This document shows positions 29,072 through 36,914 of a DNA stretch of 64,000 nucleotides, piece by piece (the stretch's first letter is position 1; each line of letters opens with the position of its first letter). The stretch is from positions 124,001 through 188,000 of the forward strand of contig JAZQHT010000016.1 of the NCBI GenBank assembly GCA_045540715.1, read 5' to 3'. Under the pieces are notes generated by a model that worked only from the letters and a program-made list of their open reading frames with translations, was not told where the DNA came from and did no database searches. The position numbers and the translations under genes were made by a program. The stretch is from UMGS1279 sp045540715. Lineage in GTDB: Bacteria; Bacillota; Clostridia; Oscillospirales; Acutalibacteraceae.

Positions 29072-31702
29072 ATGAGCAAAAAATTTGTTTATCTTTTCTC
29101 AGAAGGCGACGCAAGCATGCGCGAACTTTTGGGCGGTAAAGGTGCTAACCTTGCAGAAATGACCAAAATCGGTCTTCCTGTTCCTCAAGGCTTCACAGTT
29201 ACCACAGAGGCTTGTACTCAATACTATGAAGATGGCAGAAAAATTAACGATGATATCCAAGCAGAAATTATGGAATACATCGACAAAATGGAAGGCATCA
29301 CCGGTATGAAATTCGGCGATAAAGAGAATCCTCTTTTAGTGTCGGTTCGTTCAGGTGCTCGTGCATCCATGCCCGGTATGATGGATACCATTTTAAATCT
29401 AGGTCTTAACGAAGAAGTTGTTGAAGTTATGGCTGCAAAGTCAGGCAACGCACGTTGGGCTTATGACTGTTACAGAAGATTTATCCAAATGTATTCCGAC
29501 GTTGTTATGGAAGTTGGTAAAAAATACTTTGAACAGTTAATCGACGAAATGAAAGAAGCTAAAGGTGTTACTCAAGATATCGAGTTAACAGCTGAAGATC
29601 TAAAAGTATTAGCTGAACAATTCAAAGCTGAATACAAAAACAAAATCGGTAAAGATTTCCCATCCGATCCTAAAGTACAATTAATGGGCGCTGTTGAAGC
29701 AGTTTTCCGTTCTTGGGACAACCCACGTGCTAACGTTTACAGACGTGATAACGATATTCCTTATTCTTGGGGTACCGCAGTTAACGTTCAAATGATGGCA
29801 TTTGGTAACATGGGTGACGATTGTGGTACTGGTGTTGCATTTACTCGTGACCCTGCTACTGGTGAACCAGGTTTAATGGGTGAATTCTTAGTTAACGCAC
29901 AAGGTGAAGACGTTGTTGCCGGTGTTCGTACACCAATGCCAATTGCTGAAATGGCAGACAAATTCCCTGCAGCATTTGAAGAATTCAATAAAGTTTGCGC
30001 AATCTTAGAAGACCACTACAGAGATATGCAAGATATGGAATTTACTATTCAAAATGGTAAACTATATATGCTTCAAACTCGTAACGGTAAGAGAACTGCA
30101 AAAGCTGCATTAAAAATCGCTTGCGACTTAGTTGACGAAGGCATGATTGATGAAAAACAAGCCGTTGCAATGATCGACCCCAGAAACTTAGATACATTAC
30201 TTCACCCTCAATTCGATGCAAAAGCTTTAAAAGCTGCAACTCCTGCAGGTAAAGGACTTGGCGCATCTCCAGGTGCTGCTTGCGGTAAGGTTGTATTTAC
30301 TGCTGACGATGCAGTTGTTTGGAACGAAAGAGGCGAAAAGGTTGTTCTAGTTCGTCTAGAAACTTCTCCTGAAGATATTACAGGTATGAAAGCTTCTCAA
30401 GGTATCTTAACAGTTCGTGGTGGTATGACAAGCCACGCTGCCGTTGTTGCTCGTGGTATGGGTACTTGCTGTGTATCCGGTTGCGGCGAAATTAAGATGG
30501 ACGAAGAAAACAAACAATTTGAACTTGCCGGCAAAGTTTATAAAGAAGGCGACTATATTTCTATCGACGGTTCAACAGGTAATATCTACGACGGTATTAT
30601 TCCAACTGTTGACGCTGAAATCGCTGGCGAATTCGGTAGAATTATGGACTGGGCTGACAAATACAGAACTCTAAAGGTTAGAACAAACGCTGATACACCT
30701 GCTGACGCTAAAAAAGCAAGAGAATTAGGTGCTGAAGGTATTGGTCTATGCCGTACAGAGCATATGTTCTTCGAAGAAGACAGAATCGCAGCATTCAGAG
30801 AAATGATCTGTGCTGATACAGTAGAAGAAAGAGAAACAGCTTTAGATAAGATTCTTCCTTATCAACAAGGTGACTTTGAAAAACTTTACGAAGCTTTAGA
30901 AGGTAACCCTGTATGTATCCGTTTCTTAGATCCTCCTCTACATGAGTTCGTTCCTACCGAAGAAGACGATATTGCAGCTTTAGCAAAAGCTCAAGGCAAA
31001 ACTGTTGCTGATATCAAAAATATCATCTCTTCTTTACACGAATTCAACCCAATGATGGGTCACCGTGGTTGCCGTCTAGCAGTTACTTATCCTGAAATTG
31101 CTAAGATGCAAACCGCAGCTGTTATTCGCGCAGCTATCAACGTTAAGAAAAATCATCCAGACTGGAACCTAGTTCCCGAAATTATGATTCCATTAACAGG
31201 CGAAGTTAAAGAATTAAAATTCGTTAAAGATGTTGTTGTTGCAACTGCAGACGCTGAAATTGCTAAAGCAGGTGTAGAACTAAAATACGAAGTTGGTACT
31301 ATGATGGAAATTCCTCGTGCTTGCTTAACAGCTGACGAAATTGCTAAAGAAGCTGAATTCTTCTGCTTCGGTACTAACGACCTAACTCAAATGACCTTCG
31401 GTTTCAGCCGTGATGACGCTGGTAAATTCTTAAGCGCTTACTACGATACCAAGATCTATGAGAACGATCCTTTTGCAAAGCTTGACCAAACAGGTGTTGG
31501 CCAACTTATGGAAATGGCAGTTGAAAAAGGTAAAGCTACTCGTCCTACAATCCACTGCGGTATCTGCGGCGAACATGGTGGCGACCCCGTTTCTGTTGAA
31601 TTCTGCCATAAAATCGGCTTAGACTACGTTTCTTGCTCACCCTTCCGTGTGCCCATCGCTCGTCTAGCTGCCGCTCAGGCTGCTATCAAAGAAAGCAAAT
31701 AA
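29072..31702 (+). CDS. ppdK: Pyruvate, phosphate dikinase
   Basis: An 876-aa PPDK that interconverts pyruvate/ATP/Pi and PEP/AMP/PPi in clostridial glycolysis or gluconeogenesis. The N-terminal ATP-grasp region starts with LLGGKGANLAEM. The phosphohistidine is His455 in GGMTSHAAVVARG, at the same residue number as in the Clostridium symbiosum enzyme. The C-terminal PEP/pyruvate domain has GIGLCRTEHMFF, GTNDLTQM and the catalytic Cys in HCGICGEHGGDP. The end is ...LAAAQAAIKESK. This 3' end is where the accessory island begins, and copies related to it recur downstream. Confidence 0.97.
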   Translation: MSKKFVYLFSEGDASMRELLGGKGANLAEMTKIGLPVPQGFTVTTEACTQYYEDGRKINDDIQAEIMEYIDKMEGITGMKFGDKENPLLVSVRSGARASMPGMMDTILNLGLNEEVVEVMAAKSGNARWAYDCYRRFIQMYSDVVMEVGKKYFEQLIDEMKEAKGVTQDIELTAEDLKVLAEQFKAEYKNKIGKDFPSDPKVQLMGAVEAVFRSWDNPRANVYRRDNDIPYSWGTAVNVQMMAFGNMGDDCGTGVAFTRDPATGEPGLMGEFLVNAQGEDVVAGVRTPMPIAEMADKFPAAFEEFNKVCAILEDHYRDMQDMEFTIQNGKLYMLQTRNGKRTAKAALKIACDLVDEGMIDEKQAVAMIDPRNLDTLLHPQFDAKALKAATPAGKGLGASPGAACGKVVFTADDAVVWNERGEKVVLVRLETSPEDITGMKASQGILTVRGGMTSHAAVVARGMGTCCVSGCGEIKMDEENKQFELAGKVYKEGDYISIDGSTGNIYDGIIPTVDAEIAGEFGRIMDWADKYRTLKVRTNADTPADAKKARELGAEGIGLCRTEHMFFEEDRIAAFREMICADTVEERETALDKILPYQQGDFEKLYEALEGNPVCIRFLDPPLHEFVPTEEDDIAALAKAQGKTVADIKNIISSLHEFNPMMGHRGCRLAVTYPEIAKMQTAAVIRAAINVKKNHPDWNLVPEIMIPLTGEVKELKFVKDVVVATADAEIAKAGVELKYEVGTMMEIPRACLTADEIAKEAEFFCFGTNDLTQMTFGFSRDDAGKFLSAYYDTKIYENDPFAKLDQTGVGQLMEMAVEKGKATRPTIHCGICGEHGGDPVSVEFCHKIGLDYVSCSPFRVPIARLAAAQAAIKESK

Positions 31703-31773
31703 GAACCTCACCCATTAGCAAAATCAGAGATTTTGAATGGGTCCCGAGAACCTTGCGACCTTCGGTCTAAATT
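31701..31773 (+). repeat. 73-bp hairpin repeat, copy 1 (after ppdK)
   Basis: It starts at the ppdK stop and matches 36537-36609 with one substitution by eye, in a hairpin loop. It contains an inverted repeat (CCCATT...AAAATC / GATTTT...AATGGG, 31711-31741) and a small GACC-TTC-GGTC hairpin. Confidence 0.9.
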
Positions 31774-31796
31774 GCTGATTTTATAAAGCAAATCAA

Positions 31797-31826
31797 ATCC
31801 CCACCGAGAAATCGGTGGGGATAATT
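31797..31826. terminator. Bidirectional intrinsic terminator
   Basis: An 11-bp stem, 31797-31807 with 31812-31822 (ATCCCCACCGA/TCGGTGGGGAT), with T-rich sequence on the + side. It lies between convergent ppdK and the minus-strand gene at 31828. The same stem recurs at 33033-33058. Confidence 0.85.
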
Positions 31827-31827
31827 T

Positions 31828-32211
31828 TTATTTGTTGATAAATAAATACAATTTGTTTTTGTCATCTTCCTCTTTATCGTAAATGTTCCAAAAAATATTT
31901 TCGGTATTTACGGCCTCTAATATTTCACTATAAAACGTCTCGTAAATGCTTACTTTTGCAGCATCTGTTTTGGTTGATATAAAAAAGTATACGTTTTTTG
32001 CGGGTTCTATTTTAGTTATCTGTTTTTTGAGATTTCTAAATGCAACACTAATATCATCATCTTCCGAAACTAAAAATTCAGTAGTCCCACTATTTACGAT
32101 ATATTTAAAATCATCCTCATAAGAAAATCCGCAAAATCCAATTTCATCTATTATTTGTGAAACGCAGAGGGCAAACGCTCCTAAATCCTCTTTTTTAATA
32201 ATAAAATTCAC
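31828..32211 (-). CDS. Hypothetical protein, 127 aa
   Basis: Not recognised. It is a soluble, acidic 127-aa protein of alternating beta-type and helical segments with no membrane span. GTG start at 32211 with AGGAGG upstream. It is the first accessory gene after ppdK, on the opposite strand, and has its own promoter with the 16-bp dyad shared by other genes in the island (32243-32275). Small single-gene cassettes like this are often immunity or defence accessories, but nothing in the sequence proves that. Confidence 0.6.
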   Translation of the reverse strand: MNFIIKKEDLGAFALCVSQIIDEIGFCGFSYEDDFKYIVNSGTTEFLVSEDDDISVAFRNLKKQITKIEPAKNVYFFISTKTDAAKVSIYETFYSEILEAVNTENIFWNIYDKEEDDKNKLYLFINK

Positions 32212-32242
32212 AATAAATTCCTCCTATAATTTTTGTGATTTA

Positions 32243-32275
32243 ATTATAGCACGTTCTACGTACCAAATTAAGTAC
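32243..32275 (-). promoter_or_regulatory. Dyad promoter 1 (GTAC type)
   Basis: Inverted repeat GTACCAAATTAAGTAC at 32260-32275. On the minus strand it is followed after 11 bp by TATAAT (32248-32243). It drives the gene at 32211. Confidence 0.7.
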
Positions 32276-32280
32276 ATCAA

Positions 32281-32335
32281 TTTCCCCCTTTTGCTGATAG
32301 CACCGCAAGCTGCTATCAAGGATATGAAATAAGTC
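32281..32335 (+). repeat. ppdK-3'-end-like repeat, copy B
   Basis: TTTCCCCCTTTTGCTGATAG then a stretch whose forward frame reads IAPQAAIKDMK-stop, resembling the C-terminus of PpdK (AAAQAAIKESK-stop). It matches copy C at 32957 with mostly synonymous differences. Confidence 0.75.
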
Positions 32336-32353
32336 AAACCGAATCAACTATGA

Positions 32354-32384
32354 ATCCCCGCCTAAGCATAGGTGGGGATTTTTC
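32354..32384 (+). terminator. Intrinsic terminator after repeat B
   Basis: The stem ATCCCCGCCT...AGGTGGGGAT closes around AAGCAT, then TTTTTC. It is near-identical to the terminator at 33794. Confidence 0.8.
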
Positions 32385-32392
32385 TATAACTA

Positions 32393-32420
32393 TTGACATC
32401 TACCTATGAATTATTATAAT
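32393..32420 (+). promoter_or_regulatory. Sigma-A promoter of the 32443 gene
   Basis: TTGACA at 32393-32398, a 16-bp spacer, and TATAAT at 32415-32420. It lacks the dyad found at the neighbouring cassettes. Confidence 0.8.
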
Positions 32421-32442
32421 GAAAATAGGAGGTGTTGCATCA

Positions 32443-32925
32443 ATGAAACCACTATTTCAAAGTAGGCCATTGCACCTGACAGCCTGCATTCTCCTGTGTT
32501 GGAAAGGAACCAGCATGATTATCTGGTCGTTGTTGCAGGAAATCGGAATGTTAGGAATTAGTGAAGATTTCTTTTTTTCTACTGGCTTTGGGTCCTCCCT
32601 CACTCTGGTGGTCGCAGGGGCGTTTTCAGAAAGCCGCACATTTCTCATTGTCGCTTTGGCGGTAATGTGTTTAGCATTCCTGGCTTTTTGGGTGTTCTTT
32701 GTTATGTTGGCTATAAATCGCTCCAGTGCGGGGGTTGCATCTGTAGGCCTTTTAGTTCTCTGCGCTTTGGACCTACCGATAACAGTCGCCTGTTCCTTTT
32801 CACAATGGTGGTCAATTTTGGTGTGTATTATATTCCATGCTGCTATTTTTATCACCGTAGCGCTGTTGCGACGCTCCCGTCCAGGATTTTCTTCGGAGTT
32901 AAGCAAAATACCAGAGTCTATCTAG
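32443..32925 (+). CDS. Small polytopic membrane protein, GC-rich
   Basis: A 160-aa protein with about four hydrophobic segments (about residues 10-35, 45-65, 68-92, 100-145) and a basic, Ser-rich tail. I chose ATG 32443 because AGGAGGTG sits 7 nt upstream; an earlier in-frame ATG at 32419 overlaps the -10 box. The codon use is visibly richer in G and C than all neighbours, with many GTC, CTG and GCG codons, which points to a foreign origin. It is flanked on both sides by ppdK-end-like repeats (B and C), so it looks like a single-gene insertion. Function unknown. Confidence 0.6.
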   Translation: MKPLFQSRPLHLTACILLCWKGTSMIIWSLLQEIGMLGISEDFFFSTGFGSSLTLVVAGAFSESRTFLIVALAVMCLAFLAFWVFFVMLAINRSSAGVASVGLLVLCALDLPITVACSFSQWWSILVCIIFHAAIFITVALLRRSRPGFSSELSKIPESI

Positions 32926-32956
32926 CAGAGAGACAAAGAAACGGTTTGGTGTGCTG

Positions 32957-33012
32957 TTTTCCCTCTTTTGCTGATAGCACCACAGGCTGCTATTAAGGAT
33001 ATGAAATAAGTC
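32957..33012 (+). repeat. ppdK-3'-end-like repeat, copy C
   Basis: Same layout as copy B, including the frame IAPQAAIKDMK-stop. It is followed by a copy of the post-ppdK terminator stem. Confidence 0.75.
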
Positions 33013-33032
33013 ATAACCTAATAGAACAATTT

Positions 33033-33063
33033 ATCCCCACCGAGAAATCGGTGGGGATTTTTG
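33033..33063 (+). terminator. Intrinsic terminator (copy of the ppdK terminator stem)
   Basis: The 11-bp stem, 33033-33043 with 33048-33058, is identical to the stem at 31797-31822, then TTTTTG. Confidence 0.85.
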
Positions 33064-33089
33064 TGTGCGGAATTTTGCCGCAGAATTAG

Positions 33090-33172
33090 TTGAATTTTGG
33101 AAGAAAAAGTGCTAAAATACAATAAAAATTCAATATCTTGTACCAAATTTGGTGCAAGATAAATGTTAAAAT
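33090..33172 (+). promoter_or_regulatory. Tandem promoter with dyad 2 (GTACC type)
   Basis: An upstream promoter TTGAAT (33090-33095), 17 bp, TAAAAT (33113-33118). Downstream of it lies the dyad GTACCAAATTTGGTGC (33140-33155), symmetric over 33137-33158 apart from one position pair, then 11 bp and a second -10 box TAAAAT (33167-33172). Confidence 0.65.
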
Positions 33173-33201
33173 ATAAAAAACAATATAAGGGAGAGACATT
33201 T

Positions 33202-33792
33202 GTGAAAAAAGAAAAACTGCACGAAGTTACAGAAATGTTGGTAAAAAATCAATATTTAGACAAGTTTTGCATAGGTGAGCCAATAGCAAAAGATTTTGTT
33301 TCTAATCACGTTGTTGTTGATATGTATTGTGATGCAACGAAAGAAGGCTTTGTGAAGTATATTACATTAGGTGTGTGTAAAAAATATTTAGATAACGGAT
33401 GGTATGAATTTTCGTTTGCTACACCCAACCGTTTAGACTATGCTATCGAAAAAGCAATGTTAGATGAAATTTCCAACATTACATGTAAATTGATAGAGAG
33501 AGAATATGATGATACCTTCTTCGATATCGAAACAGGTGTTGTTTTCCCAAGTTTGAAAGCCACAAAAGATGTGTTGGGTTATGACGGCTTTATTCTCGAA
33601 CTGCACAATATGGGCTTTACCGCTGTAACAGGGGAACCACTATATATAATTTTACTTGTACCAGTTTATGAAAATGAAATGAAATTCATCGAAGAAAACG
33701 GATATGATTTGTTCAGCGAAAAATATGATGAATTGGTACCCACCCAAGAGCAAATTCTCGTTGGTGTAAATCGTAAACCATTAGATATATAA
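33202..33792 (+). CDS. Hypothetical protein, possibly SUFU-like
   Basis: A 196-aa soluble protein. GTG 33202 has AAGGGAGAG upstream and is preferred over the ATG at 33163, which lies just upstream of that site. The central part (FSFATPNRLDYAIEKAML) and the late segment (IILLVPVYENEMKFIEENG) resemble bacterial suppressor-of-fused domain proteins, a fold common among immunity and toxin-partner proteins. This is a pattern impression, not a firm match. It is the first of three same-strand genes, each with its own dyad promoter. Confidence 0.5.
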   Translation: MKKEKLHEVTEMLVKNQYLDKFCIGEPIAKDFVSNHVVVDMYCDATKEGFVKYITLGVCKKYLDNGWYEFSFATPNRLDYAIEKAMLDEISNITCKLIEREYDDTFFDIETGVVFPSLKATKDVLGYDGFILELHNMGFTAVTGEPLYIILLVPVYENEMKFIEENGYDLFSEKYDELVPTQEQILVGVNRKPLDI

Positions 33793-33793
33793 A

Positions 33794-33825
33794 TTCCCTC
33801 CACCTAAGCATAGGTGGGGATTTTT
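33794..33825 (+). terminator. Intrinsic terminator
   Basis: The stem CCCTCCACCTA/TAGGTGGGGA around AGCA, then TTTTTG. It resembles the terminator at 32354. Confidence 0.8.
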
Positions 33826-33833
33826 GTAAATAG

Positions 33834-33913
33834 TTGAATTCCCAAAAAGATTTCGCTAAAATGTAATAAACGCATTTCATTGTACCCAATTTGGTGCGTT
33901 GGTTTTGTAAAAT
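33834..33913 (+). promoter_or_regulatory. Tandem promoter with dyad 3 (GTACC type)
   Basis: TTGAAT (33834-33839), 17 bp, TAAAAT (33857-33862). Then the dyad GTACCCAATTTGGTGC (33882-33897), 10 bp and a second -10 TAAAAT (33908-33913). The whole block is laid out like 33090-33172, which suggests the promoter region was duplicated. Confidence 0.65.
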
Positions 33914-33938
33914 GTTTATGTAAAAAAGGATGTATATT

Positions 33939-35312
33939 GTGAAAAAACGCTTAATTATTATTAATCGAATGTATGCAGGCAAATATCTCACCATTGGCGA
34001 AAATATAGGTCATGAAATTATTAACCTGATTCGTTCGGATAATGGTAATAATTATTTATGGTTAAATGCCGACGGCAATTGTGACGTTTCAAAATTTGTT
34101 GATAAAAACGGTGACCTGATTTACGATGATGTTGTTATGCTCATGGTAAGAATGTATGGACATCGTCAATGGAAGGTTTTAGGTAAGGCAGAGATTGATA
34201 CATCCGTTTTAAGCGAATACATGGTGCCGCACTATAATCAAAAAAACCATAACCTTCAGCTTGAAAAAATAGAAAAAGAAAAAATTTATTATGGCGGCCA
34301 ACCTATAAACGAAATATTCAATGCCAATTTATTTAACGGAAAACTCCAAAGCGGTATCGACATTTATTTCACGTTTAAGGCAAATAACGTTTTTCTTCCT
34401 GTGGAAACGCCCGAAAACATCGAGAAAACGGTTATAAATATCAACAATTTAAAAGGACTTGCCAATCAATCGCTCCGAATGTATTTATCCAAAGAACAAA
34501 ACGAAAAATCAGAAACATACAAATTATTCAATCAAATAATTAACGGCGAAGTTTTTGATTGGCAAGAAGAAAACACTACTACAAAAGTAGATGTTGGTTC
34601 CGCAGTAATAACTAAAGAAAAGGATTTTTTTCTTAAAATTATTAACGAAGAATATAGAGAATTAACCTTTTCAAACCTTTTGGCATATTTTTTGAAAAAC
34701 AAGCAGATTATGGAGATGTTCGCAAAAGATGTGCTAAACCTGAATGATTTTAATGCTAATATTTATTCTATCGCACGAGAAGAAAAAAACATAGACCTGT
34801 TTATTTCTTCACCAGAACATTATATTATCATTGAGAATAAAATTCGTTCTGGTCTTATTGAAGAAGAAAAAGATATGACAAAAAAGGTGTTAGAATATTT
34901 TGGTGTAAGCAAAGTTGAAAGACTATCGCAAAAAGCAAAGGATATATTGGAAACTTTCAATGCTTCAAAAACGCATTATCAAACAGACCGTTATTATGCG
35001 TATGCCTGCGGAACAGTAGAACAGCAAAAAACAAACGCAACAATAAACGGATATGTATTATTCCCCAATTATGCACTGCACAACATTACAGGACAATTAC
35101 AAAAAACTCTTTTTAAGGAAAACTATACACCAATTACATATAAGAAAGTGCATTCTTTCTTTTATAAGTTAAAAGGAAGCGACGTGTTAAGCGAAAACGA
35201 AAGTAAATATTTAGATGATTTTTTAGAGGGGCTGGCAATTCACACCAAAGAGATTGATAATAGTTTTGAAGAGGAAATGAAAAATCGATTTTTCAAAAGA
35301 ATTAAAGCATAA
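33939..35312 (+). CDS. PD-(D/E)XK nuclease-superfamily protein
   Basis: A 457-aa protein. GTG 33939 is preferred: AAAAAGGA ends 8 nt before it, while the ATG at 33930 overlaps that site. The C-terminal half carries a nuclease-like core: Glu281 (AREE), Asp286 in IDLFISS and the Glu299-Asn-Lys301 of IIIENKI, as in the PDDEXK_4 group. The N-terminal ~80 residues (MYAGKYL, NIGHEIINL, NYLWLNADG) look like a separate domain that I cannot name. No methyltransferase is adjacent, so this is not a simple type II system. A phage-defence nuclease is the likeliest role by context. Confidence 0.7.
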   Translation: MKKRLIIINRMYAGKYLTIGENIGHEIINLIRSDNGNNYLWLNADGNCDVSKFVDKNGDLIYDDVVMLMVRMYGHRQWKVLGKAEIDTSVLSEYMVPHYNQKNHNLQLEKIEKEKIYYGGQPINEIFNANLFNGKLQSGIDIYFTFKANNVFLPVETPENIEKTVININNLKGLANQSLRMYLSKEQNEKSETYKLFNQIINGEVFDWQEENTTTKVDVGSAVITKEKDFFLKIINEEYRELTFSNLLAYFLKNKQIMEMFAKDVLNLNDFNANIYSIAREEKNIDLFISSPEHYIIIENKIRSGLIEEEKDMTKKVLEYFGVSKVERLSQKAKDILETFNASKTHYQTDRYYAYACGTVEQQKTNATINGYVLFPNYALHNITGQLQKTLFKENYTPITYKKVHSFFYKLKGSDVLSENESKYLDDFLEGLAIHTKEIDNSFEEEMKNRFFKRIKA

Positions 35313-35327
35313 TTTCCCCCTTTTGCT
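35311..35327 (+). repeat. Fragment of the ppdK-end-like repeat, copy E
   Basis: AATTTCCCCCTTTTGCT right after a stop codon, identical to the first part of copies B and G. It then runs into the dyad promoter for the next gene. Confidence 0.5.
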
Positions 35328-35339
35328 AAACGCATTTCT

Positions 35340-35372
35340 GTACCAATTTTGGTGCAAGCAGTAGTATATAAT
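35340..35372 (+). promoter_or_regulatory. Dyad promoter 4 (GTACC type)
   Basis: GTACCAATTTTGGTGC at 35340-35355, 11 bp, TATAAT at 35367-35372, 28 nt before the next ATG. AAACGCATTTC precedes the dyad here and at 33882. Confidence 0.7.
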
Positions 35373-35399
35373 ATATAAAAACAATAAAGGGGTTTGCTT

Positions 35400-36491
35400 A
35401 TGGATAAAAAATTTTTAGTAATTTTCAATAGTACCGATGAAAAAGATACGGCTATGTGGTGGGAAAATCAATACAAACAGAATTTTGAAGCAAGCGTTTT
35501 TGAAACTTTTGATGACGCTAAAAAATTTATGCGTTCAGAAATTTGCGATTTGTTCGCTGACAATGTCGAAACTTTGTTGGAACATTTATTTGAGGGCTTT
35601 TGTGACGAGAGTGACGAGGCACTTGAATTTTTTCACTTAAGAAATTTGGTTAAATCCTTGTTAACACAACCGAATTCTTTTTCGCTCGAAATCCCTGAAA
35701 TGCAATTCACAGATGATGGCGACCATTATTTTGCCTTTGTTTGTAACGATAAATACATTTTAGTAGATAATTATGATTGGTGTCTAAAAACCAATGTTCA
35801 TATAATGGACAAAGAAAACAACTACTATTATTTTGAAGTGTACAACAACGAAGAGTGTATTGTATCGTTTAAATTGATAAACACCGAAAAAACCATAGAC
35901 GACTGTACAGGCAATGTTGAAGAAACAGTTGAATGGAAACAAATTTCGCTCGGCTCATTTATACAAACAGATGGTGAAATTGCCGAGCCTATTGCTTGGG
36001 ATGTTATTAGCGAAACCGATGATAAATATTTTGTTGTTAGCCATAGTTGTTTAGATTATCGTGTGTTTAACGACGGTAGAAATAGTTCTAATTGGGAAAA
36101 ATCAGAACTTCGAAAATGGTTAAACGGCGAATTCTACGAAAGCACCTTTTCCGAAGCAGAAAAGAGTAGGATATTACTCACAACCGTAAGCAACGGAAAA
36201 GAAAAAGCGACAAAGGACAACATCTTTTTATTAAACAAAGAAGAGTTCTTTATGCTTGATGTGAAAAATATGCGAGCAGGATTAACAAAATATGCAAGAG
36301 CAAGATATTCCGAGGCAATTCACGAGTCTTACAAAGAGCCGCATGGTTTTTGGTGGTTAAGAGAATATAATAAAGATAAAGACGGATATGACCTAACTCA
36401 CGTCTGTGCAAATGGCACTTTAAACGGATTTGCCCGTTCCGATAGTTCGCATCCAAACGGTATCCGCCCTGCTATGTGGGTCAAGAAATAA
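35400..36491 (+). CDS. DUF6273 domain protein
   Basis: A 363-aa cytosolic protein. ATG 35400 is used (AAAGGGG upstream). The N-terminal ~170 residues are not recognised. The C-terminal half (about 180-363) has DUF6273 landmarks: an IAWDVISE opening, a VVSHSCLDYRVFN block, WEKSELRKWLNGEFYESTFSEAE, DNIFLLNKEEF, WWLRE, and the closing GIRPAMWVKK. DUF6273 is a widespread Bacillota domain of unknown function, related in look to formylglycine-generating/C-lectin folds. Single-gene cassette with its own dyad promoter, directly followed by repeat copy F. Confidence 0.72.
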   Translation: MDKKFLVIFNSTDEKDTAMWWENQYKQNFEASVFETFDDAKKFMRSEICDLFADNVETLLEHLFEGFCDESDEALEFFHLRNLVKSLLTQPNSFSLEIPEMQFTDDGDHYFAFVCNDKYILVDNYDWCLKTNVHIMDKENNYYYFEVYNNEECIVSFKLINTEKTIDDCTGNVEETVEWKQISLGSFIQTDGEIAEPIAWDVISETDDKYFVVSHSCLDYRVFNDGRNSSNWEKSELRKWLNGEFYESTFSEAEKSRILLTTVSNGKEKATKDNIFLLNKEEFFMLDVKNMRAGLTKYARARYSEAIHESYKEPHGFWWLREYNKDKDGYDLTHVCANGTLNGFARSDSSHPNGIRPAMWVKK

Positions 36492-36609
36492 TTTTCCTCT
36501 TCTTTGATAGCACCACAGGCTATCAAAAAACGAAGTAAGAACCTCACCCATTAGCAAAATCAAAGATTTTGAATGGGTCCCGAGAACCTTGCGACCTTCG
36601 GTCTAAATT
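36490..36609 (+). repeat. ppdK-end-like repeat copy F plus 73-bp hairpin repeat copy 2
   Basis: 36490-36536 is a ppdK-end-like copy (GATAGCACCACAGGCTATC; a small inverted repeat) that matches 54341-54390. 36537-36609 is the second copy of the 73-bp block found after ppdK, with one mismatch. Confidence 0.88.
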
Positions 36610-36610
36610 T

Positions 36611-36736
36611 CTGGCTTACTTTAACTTCGCAGAATTTACGCTCACCGAAAAGGATGCTAAGGAATATAAATATTCCAAATCAACCAAACAATGTGTGCAT
36701 AAATGGAAAGATATTAAAGTAAAACTATTTATCTAA
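36611..36736 (+). pseudogene. Possible C-terminal gene remnant
   Basis: An open frame that reads LAYFNFAEFTLTEKDAKEYK..., basic at its end, stopping with TAA at 36734-36736 just before a strong terminator. There is no start or ribosome binding site, and the frame emerges from the repeat. It looks like the tail of a gene whose 5' part was replaced when the repeat moved in. Its family is not recognised. The rest of 36492-36914 holds repeat F, a terminator and the AbiH promoter. Confidence 0.4.
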
Positions 36737-36740
36737 AACG

Positions 36741-36777
36741 ACTCCCCGATTACATTTCTGTAATTGGGGAGTTTTGC
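36741..36777 (+). terminator. Intrinsic terminator
   Basis: A 13-bp stem, 36741-36753 with 36760-36772 (ACTCCCCGATTAC/GTAATTGGGGAGT, one mismatch), then TTTT. Confidence 0.85.
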
Positions 36778-36845
36778 ATTGTCGTTAGTTTGAGCCTGGG
36801 TTAAGGCGACAGGATTTTGTCACTTTAAAATGGCAGTAAATGTCG

Positions 36846-36874
36846 TTGAATGTGGTAACATTATATGCTATAAT
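36846..36874 (+). promoter_or_regulatory. Sigma-A promoter of the AbiH gene
   Basis: TTGAAT at 36846-36851, a 17-bp spacer, and TATAAT at 36869-36874 (TGC-TATAAT, extended -10). Confidence 0.8.
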
Positions 36875-36914
36875 ATTACAAAAGAATACATATTTTGCCA
36901 CAGGGGGTACGGCT

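Noticed and set aside
32457..32906. 149-aa open frame antisense to the membrane-protein gene at 32443
   Set aside because: The plus-strand gene has a consensus promoter and a good ribosome binding site; the antisense frame has neither.
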